A DNA stretch of 64,000 nt from Mesorhabditis belari (GCA_958450365.1 CAUEEP010000757.1:419001-483000); one strand, 5' to 3'; numbered from the stretch's first letter, positions 29,881-41,866 are shown. Notes: generated from the letters alone by a model not told the origin. Made by a program: numbers and translations.

Positions 29881-30195
29881 TGACAGATTTGCAGAGATAA
29901 GGAACCAAATTTGTAGAGATAAGGAACCAAATTTAGAGAGATAAGGAATCAAATTTAGAGAGACAAGGAACCAAATTTAGAGGGATAAGGAACCAAGTTT
30001 AGAGAGATAAGGAACCAAATTTAGAGAGATAAGGAACCAAGTTTAGAGAGATAAGGAACCAGATTTGCAGAGATAAGGAACCAAATTTAGAGAGATAAGG
30101 AACCAGATTTGCAGAGACAAGGAACCAAATTTAGAGAGATAAGGAACCAAGTTTAGAGAGAGAAGGAACCAAATTTGTAAAGATAAGGAACCTCG
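29880..30195 (+). repeat. 22-bp minisatellite, AAATTTAGAGAGATAAGGAACC
   Basis: About 14 copies with small changes. The complement of the unit (GGTTCCTTATCTCTCTAAAT) resembles the array at 9955. Confidence 0.85.
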
Positions 30196-30895
30196 GTGAC
30201 AGATTAAATCCAATTAGACAACTCTCACAAAATATCGAATAAATGAAAGTTAATAGGGAAATTATTTGCAAAAGGAACATTAATCAGAAATGCGAATCTT
30301 TCCTTTAGCCTTTTAGTGGAAGAGGATTTTAAAGTGAGAAGAATTGAAAGGATAAGAATCTCAGAGAAGAATGACAAGAGGATTTTGAGAGTCAGAACGT
30401 GATCCTTGACTGGATTCTTCACAGAGAAAATCTTGAAATCTGTACAAATCTTTTGTAATCGATTGTAAGCAGGTTTTTCAGGTTTGGAAAACAATGCAAA
30501 TCAAACTTTGAAAGGCAAAAAGATGTCTAAACAACCTTATAAATTGTGCAAGAAACATTCTCTTGTGCACAGTTTTTCTGAATGTTCAATTAATTCTTGA
30601 TGACTTTTCTTTTTTTTCTGAACGCAAATCCAGTTTGAATTTCTTCAATATTGTAATATCTTTATTAGAGAATCGCAAGGTCTTTGAGTTCAAGCGAATC
30701 CTCGGAACTCGTTCGGAAATTAGGAGTCGCATTCAAAAAAGTTCACCGAACAGAATTTGTTATTTTAAGATCTTCAAGAGGTTCGACCGGCTAGAGAGTC
30801 TGGTTTCAATAAAATCGATTTGTTTTGGGAAACGTTTGGCATGAGATCGGCTTGAATCAACTTAACTGGTTTCAATAAAATGCTTTTCTCTCACA

Positions 30896-31118
30896 GAAAT
30901 CCACTCGCCTTGTCCCTAGTCACCAAGATTGTTTCAAATGGAAAATTCCAAAAGGTAAAGTCTGGTGAGTCTAAACTCTCGCAAAGATTAAGACACACTT
31001 TTGCCAATAACTAATTGTTTTTTTGTAGAAAAAAGGAAAAGATTATGTCAGAAAAAGATTTATCAATCTTTTCATTTGGGAAAACTCGTTGATTCTGAGA
31101 CAAACAACAGGAAGTGAC
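30896..31118 (+). CDS. Possible 3' exons of a small basic protein
   Basis: Plus-strand exon ~30897-30964 (LALSLVTKIVSNGKFQK, donor GTGAGT) and exon from ~31029 (TTTTTGTAG acceptor) join in phase to end at 31118 with KRKRLCQKKIYQSFHLGKLV. An open stretch at 30563-30844 upstream could supply the N-terminus. No family recognised. Confidence 0.3.
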
Positions 31119-31649
31119 GGTTGAACAGTTGTCTGCCAAAAAGTGAGTAATTGGCTTTAAAGTGCCTAACTCCTCTGGATTTTACATAAGTCAGAAAATG
31201 ATTGTGCTTTTTCCATCAAGCTTACCACAATTAAATGACTTTTTCTCAATAACCAGTATTTTCATTTCGCAAAGATTTTCTTACTCATGCTTTCTTGCGA
31301 AAGAATCTTTTATGATGCAAGATTATTCGATTCCCGGACTCCGCCTCTTGTTAAAAACTGATAAACTTTCTAAGAGGTAGTTTGGATTGATTTTTTTTTG
31401 TGAGACACAATATTGCTTATCCGTAAATTTTATTTTAATCTGATTGTCGTCCAAAGTGGAACATTTCTCAAGGTAAGTGCCTGAAAATTGACATTAAGCC
31501 ACTTGAGTTTACAGCTTAAGTTAAGAAAAGTTAAGAAAAGCTGTATTTTTTTCATTTAGTTTTTCAATTATTTCCTTTAAATACAAGCTTTTGAAATGTT
31601 TAGTGTAAAAAAAAGTTAAGAAAAGCTGTATTTTTAGGAGTTGTCAAGA

Positions 31650-32849
31650 ATGGGACTCAGTTGTTGCAAATGTATTCAAAGACAAGAAGAGACTGATTCA
31701 TCGAATGAAGCATTAGAAAGTAGTAGAACACCTCAAACAGGAATAGGGAATAATCTATCATCATTTGAAAGACTTCTTGAAAAGCCGAAATGTAGTCAAA
31801 GAAATGAAGAAACTGACTCATCGAATGAAGATATTTGGGAAGCATTTGAAAGTAGTAGAACACCTCAAACAGGAATGGAGAATAATCTATCATCACTTGA
31901 AAGGCCACTTGAAAAGCCCAAAAAAGTGATCTCGGGATCCCCAGTCGATGGTGTTTACTTTACATCAGTGCTTTTTGAAGAAAAACTTCTTTTGAGTAAA
32001 GAAGGACTACGAGAAAAGGTGAAATCTCATCTTTTGAATCAATCCAAGACAAATCCCAGTGATTTATGTTCAGCAATTCGCTTCCTTTACGCCTTTAACA
32101 GTGAAAAGCGATGTGAAGAAGCTGTGGAAACGATAAAGAAACTTTTAAGTAAAATAATTGAATTCCCGAATGAGAAAAGATATCGGCAGATTAGGATGGA
32201 AAATCCGAAAGTTCAGGAGAAAATTCTGGCGATTAGTGGTTGTCTGGAGATTCTGCTAGCCTTGGGATTTGAGGAGATTCAAGATGGAGATCCATTTGAT
32301 CCATCTAAATGCCTATTCTTATCGAAAAGCAAAAGCATTGACGTTGAGAAGCTTTTGGATGATTGGAGGAAAATTGTGAAAGAAGAACCGATTCGTCTTA
32401 AATTGGCAAGAGATACAAAAACTTTTGAAATACCAGCTGGATTCAAATTGGTTTGTCCAAAATTACCAGGAGATTTTGAGGAGAATCGAGAAAAAGTCGA
32501 GGAAATCGAAAAGAAAATCGATGCATTGCGGACAAAAGAAATGAGAGAAAGGGACAAAGTGCTGTTGAAATGCTATAAATATAAGTATTCATTGATTAGG
32601 ATTGAACTTCCCGATCATTTCGTTCTTCAAGGTACTTTTGATGTCTATGAGCCGGTTGAATCGATCAGGGAATGGGCAAAGGAACATCTAGTTTTTGATC
32701 AATTTGTGCTCAAGAATGCGAATCGGCTCTTGAACTACGAAGAAACGATTGGAGAAGCAAAAATGGCACCATATTGTTTGATGAATTTGGAATGGATTGG
32801 AGGATATGATGGACCATCGCTGAATGAAACCATTGAGAGCTTTGAATAA
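31650..32849 (+). CDS. UBXN6/UBXD1-like PUB + UBX domain protein, 399 aa, intronless
   Basis: Single open frame from ATG 31650; the start is chosen because TTTTTAG, a likely splice or spliced-leader acceptor, lies 14 bp upstream and the in-frame TTG at 31641 is not needed. Residues ~5-45 and ~46-90 are a tandem duplication sharing EETDSSNE, SSRTPQTG and NNLSS. Residues ~140-210 form a PUB domain (AIRFLYAFNSEKRCEEAVET ... EKRYRQIRMENPKVQEKI) and ~305-380 a UBX domain (LIRIELPDHFVLQGTFDVYE). Proteins of this type bind p97/VCP through both domains and act in endolysosomal and ER-linked degradation. The N-terminus MGLSCCKC suggests myristoylation plus palmitoylation, which is inference. Lack of introns, unlike its neighbours, suggests a retrocopy that stayed open. 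Confidence 0.85.
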   Translation: MGLSCCKCIQRQEETDSSNEALESSRTPQTGIGNNLSSFERLLEKPKCSQRNEETDSSNEDIWEAFESSRTPQTGMENNLSSLERPLEKPKKVISGSPVDGVYFTSVLFEEKLLLSKEGLREKVKSHLLNQSKTNPSDLCSAIRFLYAFNSEKRCEEAVETIKKLLSKIIEFPNEKRYRQIRMENPKVQEKILAISGCLEILLALGFEEIQDGDPFDPSKCLFLSKSKSIDVEKLLDDWRKIVKEEPIRLKLARDTKTFEIPAGFKLVCPKLPGDFEENREKVEEIEKKIDALRTKEMRERDKVLLKCYKYKYSLIRIELPDHFVLQGTFDVYEPVESIREWAKEHLVFDQFVLKNANRLLNYEETIGEAKMAPYCLMNLEWIGGYDGPSLNETIESFE

Positions 32850-33355
32850 ATTATCGATTTTCCAGTTTCCAGTTCAGATTCAGCACAATTTCTACAATAG
32901 TTTTTGTTTTTTAACATTTTAAACTCTTTAGATTCGTGCTTTCATAGAAAATCTTTCAAATGCATTTCAAAAAAAAGATCATTCCTGCTAAAAATCTATT
33001 AGGTTGACAAGAAAGAACCCAGCGTTTTTACAATTTTATAAATTTCTCAGCTTAACGATAAGATACAAGATTAAGAATGAACTATCGAAATGTAAAACAT
33101 TACATTACTGTTAGTCAAAATAGAAATGCTAATTTCACTTTTTTAGAAATACCGCTACAACAAATCGAATTATAAAAGAATCTGGAACAAATCGACGAGT
33201 TTATTAAAGAAGCAGATTTCTTTAAAAATAGTTTAGATTACTTGAAATGACGATGATTTAAATTATGTTTTTCTACTCACATATCAAACTGAAAATCCTT
33301 GTTTTTTGGCTCATTTTTTTTCTTTATCATTTATTATAGTTTTCATTGATAACTA

Positions 33356-33875
33356 TTGGGTTGGGGAGAATGAGTCGGCGCCAAACTTTAAAGGGACTTT
33401 TTGCACACATAAAGCCTTCTTTAAACATACGTTTGGTTTCATCAAAAGGATCCACTATTTCTCTACAAAATCACTTTTGAGAGATTCCACAAAGCTTTTC
33501 TTTCGTCGAGTTTATGAACTTCCAAACGCAGCTGGTTAAAATGGCAAAGAGTCCGACTCATCATTTGAACAGTTTCTTTCACATAAACCTTCTTTGGTGT
33601 TTATATAAAAAAGATAGAGCACATTCAATTACTTAAGTTGCCAAATTTGCAGGAAGATCCCACCAATGGTTTTTTCTAGATCACAGTTTGTAGTTTTTGT
33701 GAAAAAATGGCTTTTTCTTGAGCGGAGGCGCTGTTTGAATTTTCTTTTAAATGTGATTTTGTAGAGAATTAGTTAACCATTCTACTCATATCAAACGCAT
33801 ATTATTTGACGAAGTCGAATAGAAGTTTTAGACATTTTTTTCATTTTCGGCGCCCACTTATTCTCCCCAACCCAA
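33356..33875. mobile_element. Mariner-type MITE family C, copy 2, 520 bp
   Basis: Same terminal repeats and interior as 24799-25319, flanked by TA. Confidence 0.9.
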
Positions 33876-34084
33876 TATTTGATAACTATTCACCGTATAA
33901 TTAAGTTATTTTGTAAAATAGAATTTAAACGACATAAAATATGGCAAAGATTAGTGACATCTGCAATTTCAGAAATCGTTGGGACAAATGAAAAGCAAGT
34001 TTTTTTTTTCTTTCAAACACTAAGGTTCTGAACAATTAACAAAGGAAAACAAAAATAATATTTTAACAATTTCTTCCAATTATC

Positions 34085-34735
34085 CAATCTGATCTTGCAC
34101 ACACCATTGAGTTACATCACAACTGACATCATCCCATTTCTTGAAGACTGCCGGGGAAACTTGGAATCATCGGCTCGTCTCCTTAGAAAATCGAGATCCA
34201 AAACCTAGAATTGACACGGTTTATCAATTTACAACAGTTCCAATCTAAACACAAAACGGCAAGTTATTGTTGTCATTGATGATTGATGGCCATTTAGCGT
34301 AATTGACGGGTGAGTCATCGATCCAGTGGAAACTCGTCAAACCGAAAGCTGATCATGACGGAAAAGGTGAGTTTTAAACTCAACTTGGACAACTTGTGTA
34401 CAGCTCTAGAATCTATTTGATTATTTTCCAATTCTACCATTTTTCAAGAACTAAATGGCATTATTGAAAATTTGTTTTAATTACCGTTAACAATTTGATT
34501 CTTTTTGATGACGAGTGAATTGATGTCAACAACGCGCCATTCTCTTTGCACATTGCATTAGCTTTATCGAAAGTAACATCGCTACTTTGACCAACTGATC
34601 TTGCACACACCATTGAGGTACATCACAGCTGACATCATCCCATTTCTTGAAGACTGCCGGGGAAACTTGGAATCATCGGCTTGTCTCCTTAGAACATCGA
34701 GATCCAAACCTAGACCAACTGATGATGTGTTGGTT
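34085..34735 (-). pseudogene. C-type lectin domain gene relic with duplicated last exon
   Basis: Minus-strand pieces in gene order: TFDKANAMCKENGALLTSIH (~34590-34480), HWIDDSPVNYAKW (~34340-34260) and SPAVFKKWDDVSCDVTQWC (~34190-34090). These are the WxxA/C-x-x-x-G-A-x-L, W-x-D-x-S-P-V-x-Y-x-x-W and W-D-D-x-x-C parts of a C-type lectin fold. A second copy of the last piece lies at ~34595-34720, directly upstream of the first piece, and runs into it without the missing 5' exons. The FQVSP segment is preceded by stops. The long-form domain start is absent. Confidence 0.65.
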
Positions 34736-35504
34736 TAGCATTTAGAAAAATGATTTTAAAAAATGATAAAGCCAAAACGATAAAGCTGTTTAAACAAAGA
34801 AAAGTTTTCTTTGATAAACTTTTTTTCCGAAACGCATACATAAAACAATCGTTATTTTGGTGTGACTGCGTTAGTTTTGCTGATATTTTGTGTATACTTT
34901 TATTATTTTGAAGAATGGAAAGAATTTAAGTACAAGCTTTTATAATAATCAATAATTGAGGCAAAAATCCATTGATCAAAAATCGATAAATGTCAAACTC
35001 AAATTCTTGATGGTAAATTAAGATTTTCTCAATTCTTAGATGGGTAAAACCCTGATCGAATAATCACTCAGATAAGGAATCACCAGCAACGAGCTTCAAT
35101 GTGTATTCTTTTTTCCCTCACAGGTCATATTCTTTTTCCCTCCTCCACTTTTTCCCTTTTTCCCCTCATTCAATCGTGCCTTTTCTTCTTTTCGAATTTC
35201 CTTTTTGTCATCATTTTTGCATTCTGCTCTATTTTCTAACATAATTTACTTAACGCTCGTTTTAGCTTGTTTCGAAATTTTACTTTTTTCTAAAGTTCTT
35301 TGAATAAGTTTTCACTCTTACCACAAGTTTCTATAGTTTTTAAACCTTCTTTAGTTTTTTTTTGGCTTCCCCAGTTGCAGTAGAGTTCACCAATCTCTTC
35401 CCATTCCCTCTCCCTTTTCTCTCCTTGCACTTCTACATTGAAATTTTCTAAATTTCCCCAAATCATTTATACTTTTCAGATTTCATAATTGATATTTTTC
35501 AGAA

Positions 35505-38295
35505 ATGAATCACACAGACGAACATTCGATGGAAACAACGTTAGAACCGAATGAATCCGACAAAAAAGAAGAACTATATTTGAATTTTCCGGTAAAGAAA
35601 CATATTTGTTTTATTTAAACTTCTGGGATAAAAGGAGCTTTCTTGCCAGCCTCAAAATACTCCCGGGTAATGGCATTGGGCTTGTATATTCAAAATTCAC
35701 AGGTTTTTAAAGACAGCAAAAAGATTTCCGAAAAAAAAAAGTAATTTTTTAGAGCGAACAAGAGAAAAATGAGCAGACCTCTGAAGTGACAAACAAAAAT
35801 CACATAATCCGGAAAAGAAGACTTGGCGAAGCTTCAGAAATGGTTTGTGTGCACAAAAAAATGACGTTTTTTCATATATGACTTAAAAGACACCCCTCTC
35901 TTCCCTTTAAAATTAACAGATAACAAATTTTGTTTAGGTCAACGCTGGTGAAGACCTGGATGTGTTGAACAAGCGACAAGCAATTCAAAAAGAAGAGCAA
36001 TCAATTTCATCCTCAGCTGGACAGGTAAGCCTTTAAGAAAAGAAAATCACATAAAAATATTGAAAAAGAAAATGAAATATAAAGTATTTAATAAAGGACT
36101 TCTCAAAAGTTTTGAGACTTTTTGTAAGAGGTCATTTTGACTAGGAAAACAACTTTCTGAACCTTTTCAAAGCTTTCTTTTTCGGATTATTTGAATTTTG
36201 AATATACAGGTTTTGGAAAACTAACGTCGGCTTATGAAATTTTAGTGATTTCGCCCTATTATACTCTTTTTATATCCAAAATTGCGACTTCAAAAAACTT
36301 TTTAATGATGTTTAACACTACATTACATTGTAGTGTTTTTTTTCTGATTTAGAGATCAGGGTGCCCTTCGTGAATTGCTTGAAAATCTTTTATTAAGTTA
36401 TTAACTTTCTTTATAGCTTGTTTTCAAGGAAAAAAAAACTTCGCTTAATCAATTGGGAACAAAAGTTTTTCGTAGAAATTTTATAGAACTTTTTCGTAGA
36501 AAAGTTTAAATCAACGTTCGCAAAAGATCTTCATCGACTTCAATGTAAAAGATCCTCGTCAAAAAGTTGTTGAGAGTTTAAGTCTTTTTATGGTAAAAAT
36601 ACCTGAATTTTTAGAATCCTATGTTAGACGTGTTTTCAAGTCAAAAGAAATTACTGTTTACAAAAAAAGTGTCGGAACTTTTGAGATACCGTGTATATTT
36701 TTCAGGGTGATGCTTCGAATCAAATTCAAGGAAAGAGTGGTGATCCAGCCGAAGACTTTAAACAAGCAAAGGAGAAATATCAAAAGGATAAACAACAAGC
36801 TTTGGAATCACCAGAGATGCATCACCAAATCGACTATACCTATCAGACTTTCCTAAATGAACTGAAAATAAAAACTCGTTGTTCTCTTCTCTTCGCGAAT
36901 ATCATTCGAGAGGGTGGCCATATGGATTTACAATGTGTGAAGGCATTTTGCAACTTCTTAGATACTCATCTAAATGAGATCACATATAAAACAAATGATG
37001 GATATATTATCAGAATTGAGGGTGCGAATGGAGAAAGTTTCACTTATTCCTCGGGAAGTACGGTGTCTGCAAAAGAAATCACGATTGTTCATCAGGATGA
37101 GCATTTCAATGCGAAAAACAGTCAAGATCAAATCATTCAGTCACTCAGTGAGGGATATGACTGTTTGTTGGACGCTTTGAAGCAAAGAGTGCCGGAGATT
37201 CAAGATTTATGCAATAAGTTTTTGAGAGAGAAAATTGCAGACTGTATCGAAAATGATGAGGTGATTCGTGAAGAAATTTGCAATGGAAAGCACACAGTTG
37301 AGCTCAGTTTGACTCTATATGGAGGGTTGACAAAAAGCACGAACAAATGGATTGCAAATCCTGATATTGATGTAAGAATACCGAAAAGGAGAACAATTAA
37401 AGCACATTTAAAAGAAGCTTATCTAGAGGCTCGTAAACGATTGAATTTGATTTGGAGCAGATATCGAGAAACTGTTGTTCTACAGAGATTTCTAGCGGGT
37501 GGTGTGAATAAGGAAGAACTGAAGAAAGCGATTGTCTCGGTCCTGAAATATGGAGTAAACGTTCAAGAGCTTGAAAATGAGATCGATCGCGCAATAAACG
37601 ATCCACTGAAATCAAAAGCGCTAACAAATAAAATGCTTCCTTCTCTCGAAAAAGGCGTTAGTAATCAAAAAATCAAAAACATTCTTGTTTCGTTTTTTTA
37701 AAATCATGAGCTTAATGTCAAGAATGTTGAGTTCTCTGCTGAAAATGCTACTTTCGATGTTAACAAACTCCTGGACTCGATCTGCGATTTCATAAACAAT
37801 CAGCAACCATTTAAAATTCGAGATGAAGAGTTTGAAGTGACAAAGTGCATGCAAGATTCTCTTGTTTATGTGCCGGTTCAATGGGAAGCAAAAGTTATGA
37901 TCGACGTGAATAACACAATGATTCAGTTCATCGCAGAGATCAATCTCGATAATCCAACGAGCCGAAATCTTTACCCGTGTCTACCATCGGATGCCCATTT
38001 TGGTTTTGAATTTAAGTACAAGTCTGACGAAGATTGGACTGAAGAGAAAAATTCAGCACTGAAAGGAATCCCGAAAATCAAGGGACATGTTATCATGGAG
38101 GACATTGAAAGAAGAGATTCACTACCAAAAAGGACAAGAGAAAAAGCGATTTTTTGGAAAGATATCCCAACTGGCGCATTGATTTATAACGATGATTGGA
38201 TTGTAACTGGAAACCGGAATCCTCATGAGAAATCCGATAAGAATGCTAACAGAATTGAGAATCCAGAACAACGAGAAATTTCTCCTTCTGTCTAG
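35505..38295 (+). CDS. Unrecognised acidic protein, 4-5 exons, ~604-616 aa, in-frame TAA
   Basis: Exons 35505-35591, 35753-35842, 35938-36024 and 36706 onward join in phase 0. The ATG is 2 bp after TTTTTCAG, a likely spliced-leader acceptor. The frame runs to TAA at 37699-37701 and then stays open in the same frame to 38295. A 36-nt stretch, 37687-37722 (GTTTCG ... GTCAAG), has intron-like borders, is a multiple of three and would remove the stop; it is slightly shorter than other introns here (38-50 nt). The N-terminus is polar and probably disordered; later parts are helical (EARKRLNLIWSRYRETVVLQ). No domain known to me. AATAAAG signals lie at ~38437 and ~38475. It could also be a recent pseudogene. 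Confidence 0.65.
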
Positions 38296-38499
38296 AAAAC
38301 CTAAATCTTTTGCTCTGATATTTCTAGGTTCTTGTTTCTAGTTTTAACACTTTTAACACAAAGGAATCACTTTTATAAAATACTGCCATCATGTCTTTTT
38401 CTTGTTTTCATTTAGGTATTTAAAACTTCATGCGTTAATAAAGTTTACAAACACAATCTTTTTCAAATTCAACAAATAAAGATTAAATTAAACAAATAA

Positions 38500-39110
38500 A
38501 GTGAATGCATGTTTCGGTGGGGCTTTTGAAAGAGTTTATCGCACGTTCCAATCACAAAAAAACTCTACTAATCAGGGGAAATTCCGAGAAAACGAACACA
38601 AAAGAACATTTAGAGAAAAACGACTACTAGATACAGTAGATATACAGCGATTTACAGCTAGATTCAAAAACTTTTCAAGCCAATATGTTTGTACAAACTC
38701 GTTAACCAAAATAAGCATAAAATTAAAATTTTCGAATAAGAACTTGCCACTTTTTGAGACTACATGAGATATTTTTGAGGATTCTATTCCCAGGACTCAG
38801 ACACGTCTTTTTTCAATCATTAATTTTTATTATTAAACTTGATTTATGATCTTATAAAATAGCCGCTTTAACTGGATGCTAGTCGAGTATTTTTGTTACA
38901 AACATTGTCACGTCTAGTGGTAGTCAAAAATCGACCTTTGGCACATTTATGTCTTCGTCAGAGCTTGAGGTCAGGGTGGTTCCTCCAAGATAGCTCAGGG
39001 TGACCCCTCCGTCACCGGGGAGTGCTTGGGGGAGGGGGATCGGGGGCTAGTTTACTAGTTGTTGTTGTTGTTGCAAAAAATCCGTTTTCAAATCACCAAA
39101 AAAAACTAAA
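38500..39110. other. No supported gene
   Basis: Short open frames on the plus strand (38501-38767; 39022-39420) lack splice support and follow simple sequence such as GTTGTTGTTGTTG. I see no gene between 38300 and ~39700. Confidence 0.4.
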
Positions 39111-39114
39111 CATA

Positions 39115-39187
39115 AGACCTCCCCCCAAGATGACAAAAGGTTTTGAGACAGCACAGGTAAAACTTGTTGTCATCCTGGGGGGAGGTC
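39115..39187. repeat. Short hairpin, 22-bp stem
   Basis: AGACCTCCCCCCAAGATGAC and its complement with one mismatch flank a ~29-bp loop. It may be a tiny foldback element. The C-run makes it unlike its AT-rich surroundings. Confidence 0.7.
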
Positions 39188-39886
39188 TGATGCGCTATGA
39201 ACCCATCCGACCAGGCCCACGTTCTGTCATCCTGAATCGTTCTGTCCGACCCGAGCACCCAGCAAGAAATCCTCTACGGGAAAAGATGCATCTAAATGAC
39301 GTTTACCGCATTAAGAGTTTAAAAAAACCCCGTTTTAAGTGTTTTATAGAGAAAATCTTCGATTACATTGTTGAATGCTGGCCCAAACGGCGTTCTCGAA
39401 GGCGTTGTGAATCGAGATAAATTCGCCTCCGTCATCACGACAAGTTGAGAGTGCGTACGACCAGGTTGCTGAAAAGGAAACATTTTCGAACTGATACCAT
39501 TAGAAGAGAGCTGGTCGTCTACTTTCTGATTAGCTAGAACTAATTTCAATTACTGGAGGTCATTGAAATAATGTCTTGAAATCATCTATTTTTCGCTATG
39601 TTTCTGATGATATTTGTGAAGTGAATGAAAAGATTTCTTACCATTCTCCTAGGTTTCAATTGGCAAACTTTAGAGTTTCTCTATTTCTTCTGTGGGCTTT
39701 GTAAATTCCCAACTTTTTGCTGTCCATTCATTGAGACAAATGTCGAGATCGGCGAGACATTGGTAATCTCATAGATTTTAAACAGTTTAGCTCAAAAAGA
39801 ACGCTGTGCTCATGGTTTGACAGCAGCAAGTGTCCTCCAGAGAAGACTTGTATTGCTTTATTTATTGGCTTTTGTTTGTAGATTCT

Positions 39887-40021
39887 AAAAAAGCCAAGCG
39901 TTTTTCGAATAAGCGAATCAATTTTGGGCGCAAGGTTGATCCTTTCGACGCCTTTCTCGCTGACATCAAAGAATTTTGGACTGCCGGAAGTGCTGTCGAT
40001 ACTGTTCCATTCTACAACTAA
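39887..40021 (+). CDS. Possible terminal exon
   Basis: After a TTTGTAG acceptor the plus strand reads ~44 residues to a stop at 40021, including KVDPFDAFLADIKEFWTAGS. Composition is protein-like. Upstream exon not identified; a Cys-containing stretch just before (SWFDSSKCPPEKTC) is in another frame. Confidence 0.35.
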   Translation, partial: KKAKRFSNKRINFGRKVDPFDAFLADIKEFWTAGSAVDTVPFYN

Positions 40022-40383
40022 GTGCTGAATCGTGCTGATTCTCACAAATTTGATTACTTGTTGAATAAATGATCATAAAAACAAGCGCTTCAAAAGATCA
40101 TATTTGGTTTACAAGTTTTGTTATTCTCATCTAAAGTTTATCAAAGTTGAAATGACGAAAAGGAGCCCAGGTGATGGCAAGCTCTGGCCAAAACAGTAAT
40201 CTCTTCATAGTTCAGACGCTTGTGCTTTTATTGCCATGTTCGTAATACTTGTCAAAGCTTTTATTTGAGATACATTGCGGAATATTATTTACAAATGAAG
40301 AACTACAATATTGGGATACTTCTCATTGTTTGATCTGATTGTTTCAAGGACACTGACTCGAGTCCGAGCCCCAGTTTGTACAG

Positions 40384-41239
40384 TTATGGTAGGCAACGAG
40401 AGAACCCTAAAGAAGCATTCAAAAGATGCCGGAGACGAATGTGTGAATGTACTCTAATGACACAAACAATACCCACATCGTATGTTGGATAGTTGAGTTC
40501 GAAAGTTCCCCCATTCCACGTGGCACACTCCCCATTCCAAGTATAGTCCCAAGCAGCACAATAAACCCAATTCAACAACGCGTTCCCATGCTGAAACATT
40601 TTAAGTGGTGATATAGCGACCGACTCACATCATCGTAAAGGGCGATCTCGAGCACATCAGAATCCGATCCATCACAGGCAAATGACCAGTCTTGCTTCAC
40701 ACAGTCACTGCAAAGAAAAGTCTTTTTTTAGGAGACTCGACTCGGCTCACCAATACCAATCAATGCCTATCTTTAGCTCTAAAACCAAAGAATATCAGTT
40801 TACCTTAGCCCAGGCTTGTTCTGAGTGTAGTACGGTGGTTGGGGGTTGCTCAGCGGAGGCGTGCACTCACAAATCGGATCATCTGCGCCCTGGGAAATGC
40901 GATTTATGTGTGAATAGCTTGTAGCCCCACAAGATTTCATTTCATAGTTCATCTAGTCTTACAATACTAGTCCTAATCAGTCTATTCAATCAATCAAACA
41001 ATAATAGGTGATCCAAACAAGAAGAACATAGGAAAATGGGCATCCACGGTATCCAAATATAAGTCTATATTGCTAGTAATTTGTTCACATATTTTATACC
41101 TTTATAAGTTCACACCTACCCTTTTCGCGACAGTATTTTTTCGTTTTGGGACAACTTTCCGGTGAGGCACCCGATGTTTCAAAGCTTCGAAAACATGAAT
41201 GATTGAGAGGAGAACAAGGATCGAGAAGAACAGTTTCAT
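40384..41239 (-). CDS. Small secreted cysteine-containing protein, 141 aa, five exons
   Basis: Exons 41239-41120, 40889-40804, 40707-40629, 40590-40473 and 40406-40384 join with agreeing phases (0, 2, 0, 1). Residues 1-19 (MKLFFSILVLLSIIHVFEA) are a signal peptide. A basic stretch follows, then mature-looking sequence with eight cysteines: DPICECTPPLSNP, SDCVKQDWSFACDG, VYCAAWDYTWNGEC and the final SRCLP. Several Trp/Tyr-Cys pairs suggest a compact disulphide fold. KR pairs at ~32-40 could be processing sites. No family recognised. The gene has clean splice sites and no repeats inside, unlike its neighbours, and looks functional. Confidence 0.75.
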
Positions 41240-41589
41240 CGTTCGATTTTTTTTGTTGCATTTCCGGTATTCTGACCAGCCTTTTATAGGGATCCAATTG
41301 AATGGATGATCTCTTCGAAAAAGAATCAAATCCAATATCACATTTATACGATTCTTGAACATTTGGACTTTACGAGTCTGGGGATTTTTGCAAAATTGAA
41401 ACCACAACAAAGGGACATTCGTTTTTGACTTTAGTCCAACTACAGATTTTCTATGGCTAGGTACGGTTTTCATATCACTCCGTTTTATTTTTAGAAAACA
41501 ACACTCCACAGAGTGTTCGATTTTGTGATCACTATACGAATGTGAGTCTATCCTATAGACCACACTATACGATGTTTCTAAAAGATACT

Positions 41590-41866
41590 GGGTGCGCCAT
41601 TTACCCCATTTAGCCTGTCAATTGTGTCCTGACAAGGCTGCTCAAAACCCAACAAGAAGTTCTGATTTTAAGGCAAACAAGAGCAAGAAAAGAGAAATTT
41701 TTAACTGAATAACATTTATTGTACATTAACAATTAAGAATCAACTATCAAATTCTAATCAACCACCAGCATTTGAGCAGGCTCGCAGGCGTTTCGGGAAG
41801 GGACTTCAAATTTACCCCATTTCGCCTGTCAATTATATCCTGACAAGGCTGCTCAAAACCATACGA
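41590..41866. repeat. Direct repeat, ~55 bp, two copies
   Basis: ATTTACCCCATTT followed by GCCTGTCAAT and CCTGACAAGGCTGCTCAAAA occurs at ~41598 and ~41812. No gene supported in 41570-42700. Confidence 0.7.

Noticed and set aside
39022..39420. 132-codon plus-strand ORF
   Set aside because: It starts in GTTGTTGTTG simple sequence, crosses a hairpin and shows no splice or domain support.
41102..41563. 153-codon minus-strand ORF extending upstream of the small secreted protein start
   Set aside because: The upstream part has poor protein character, and the internal Met at 41239 is followed by a textbook signal peptide.
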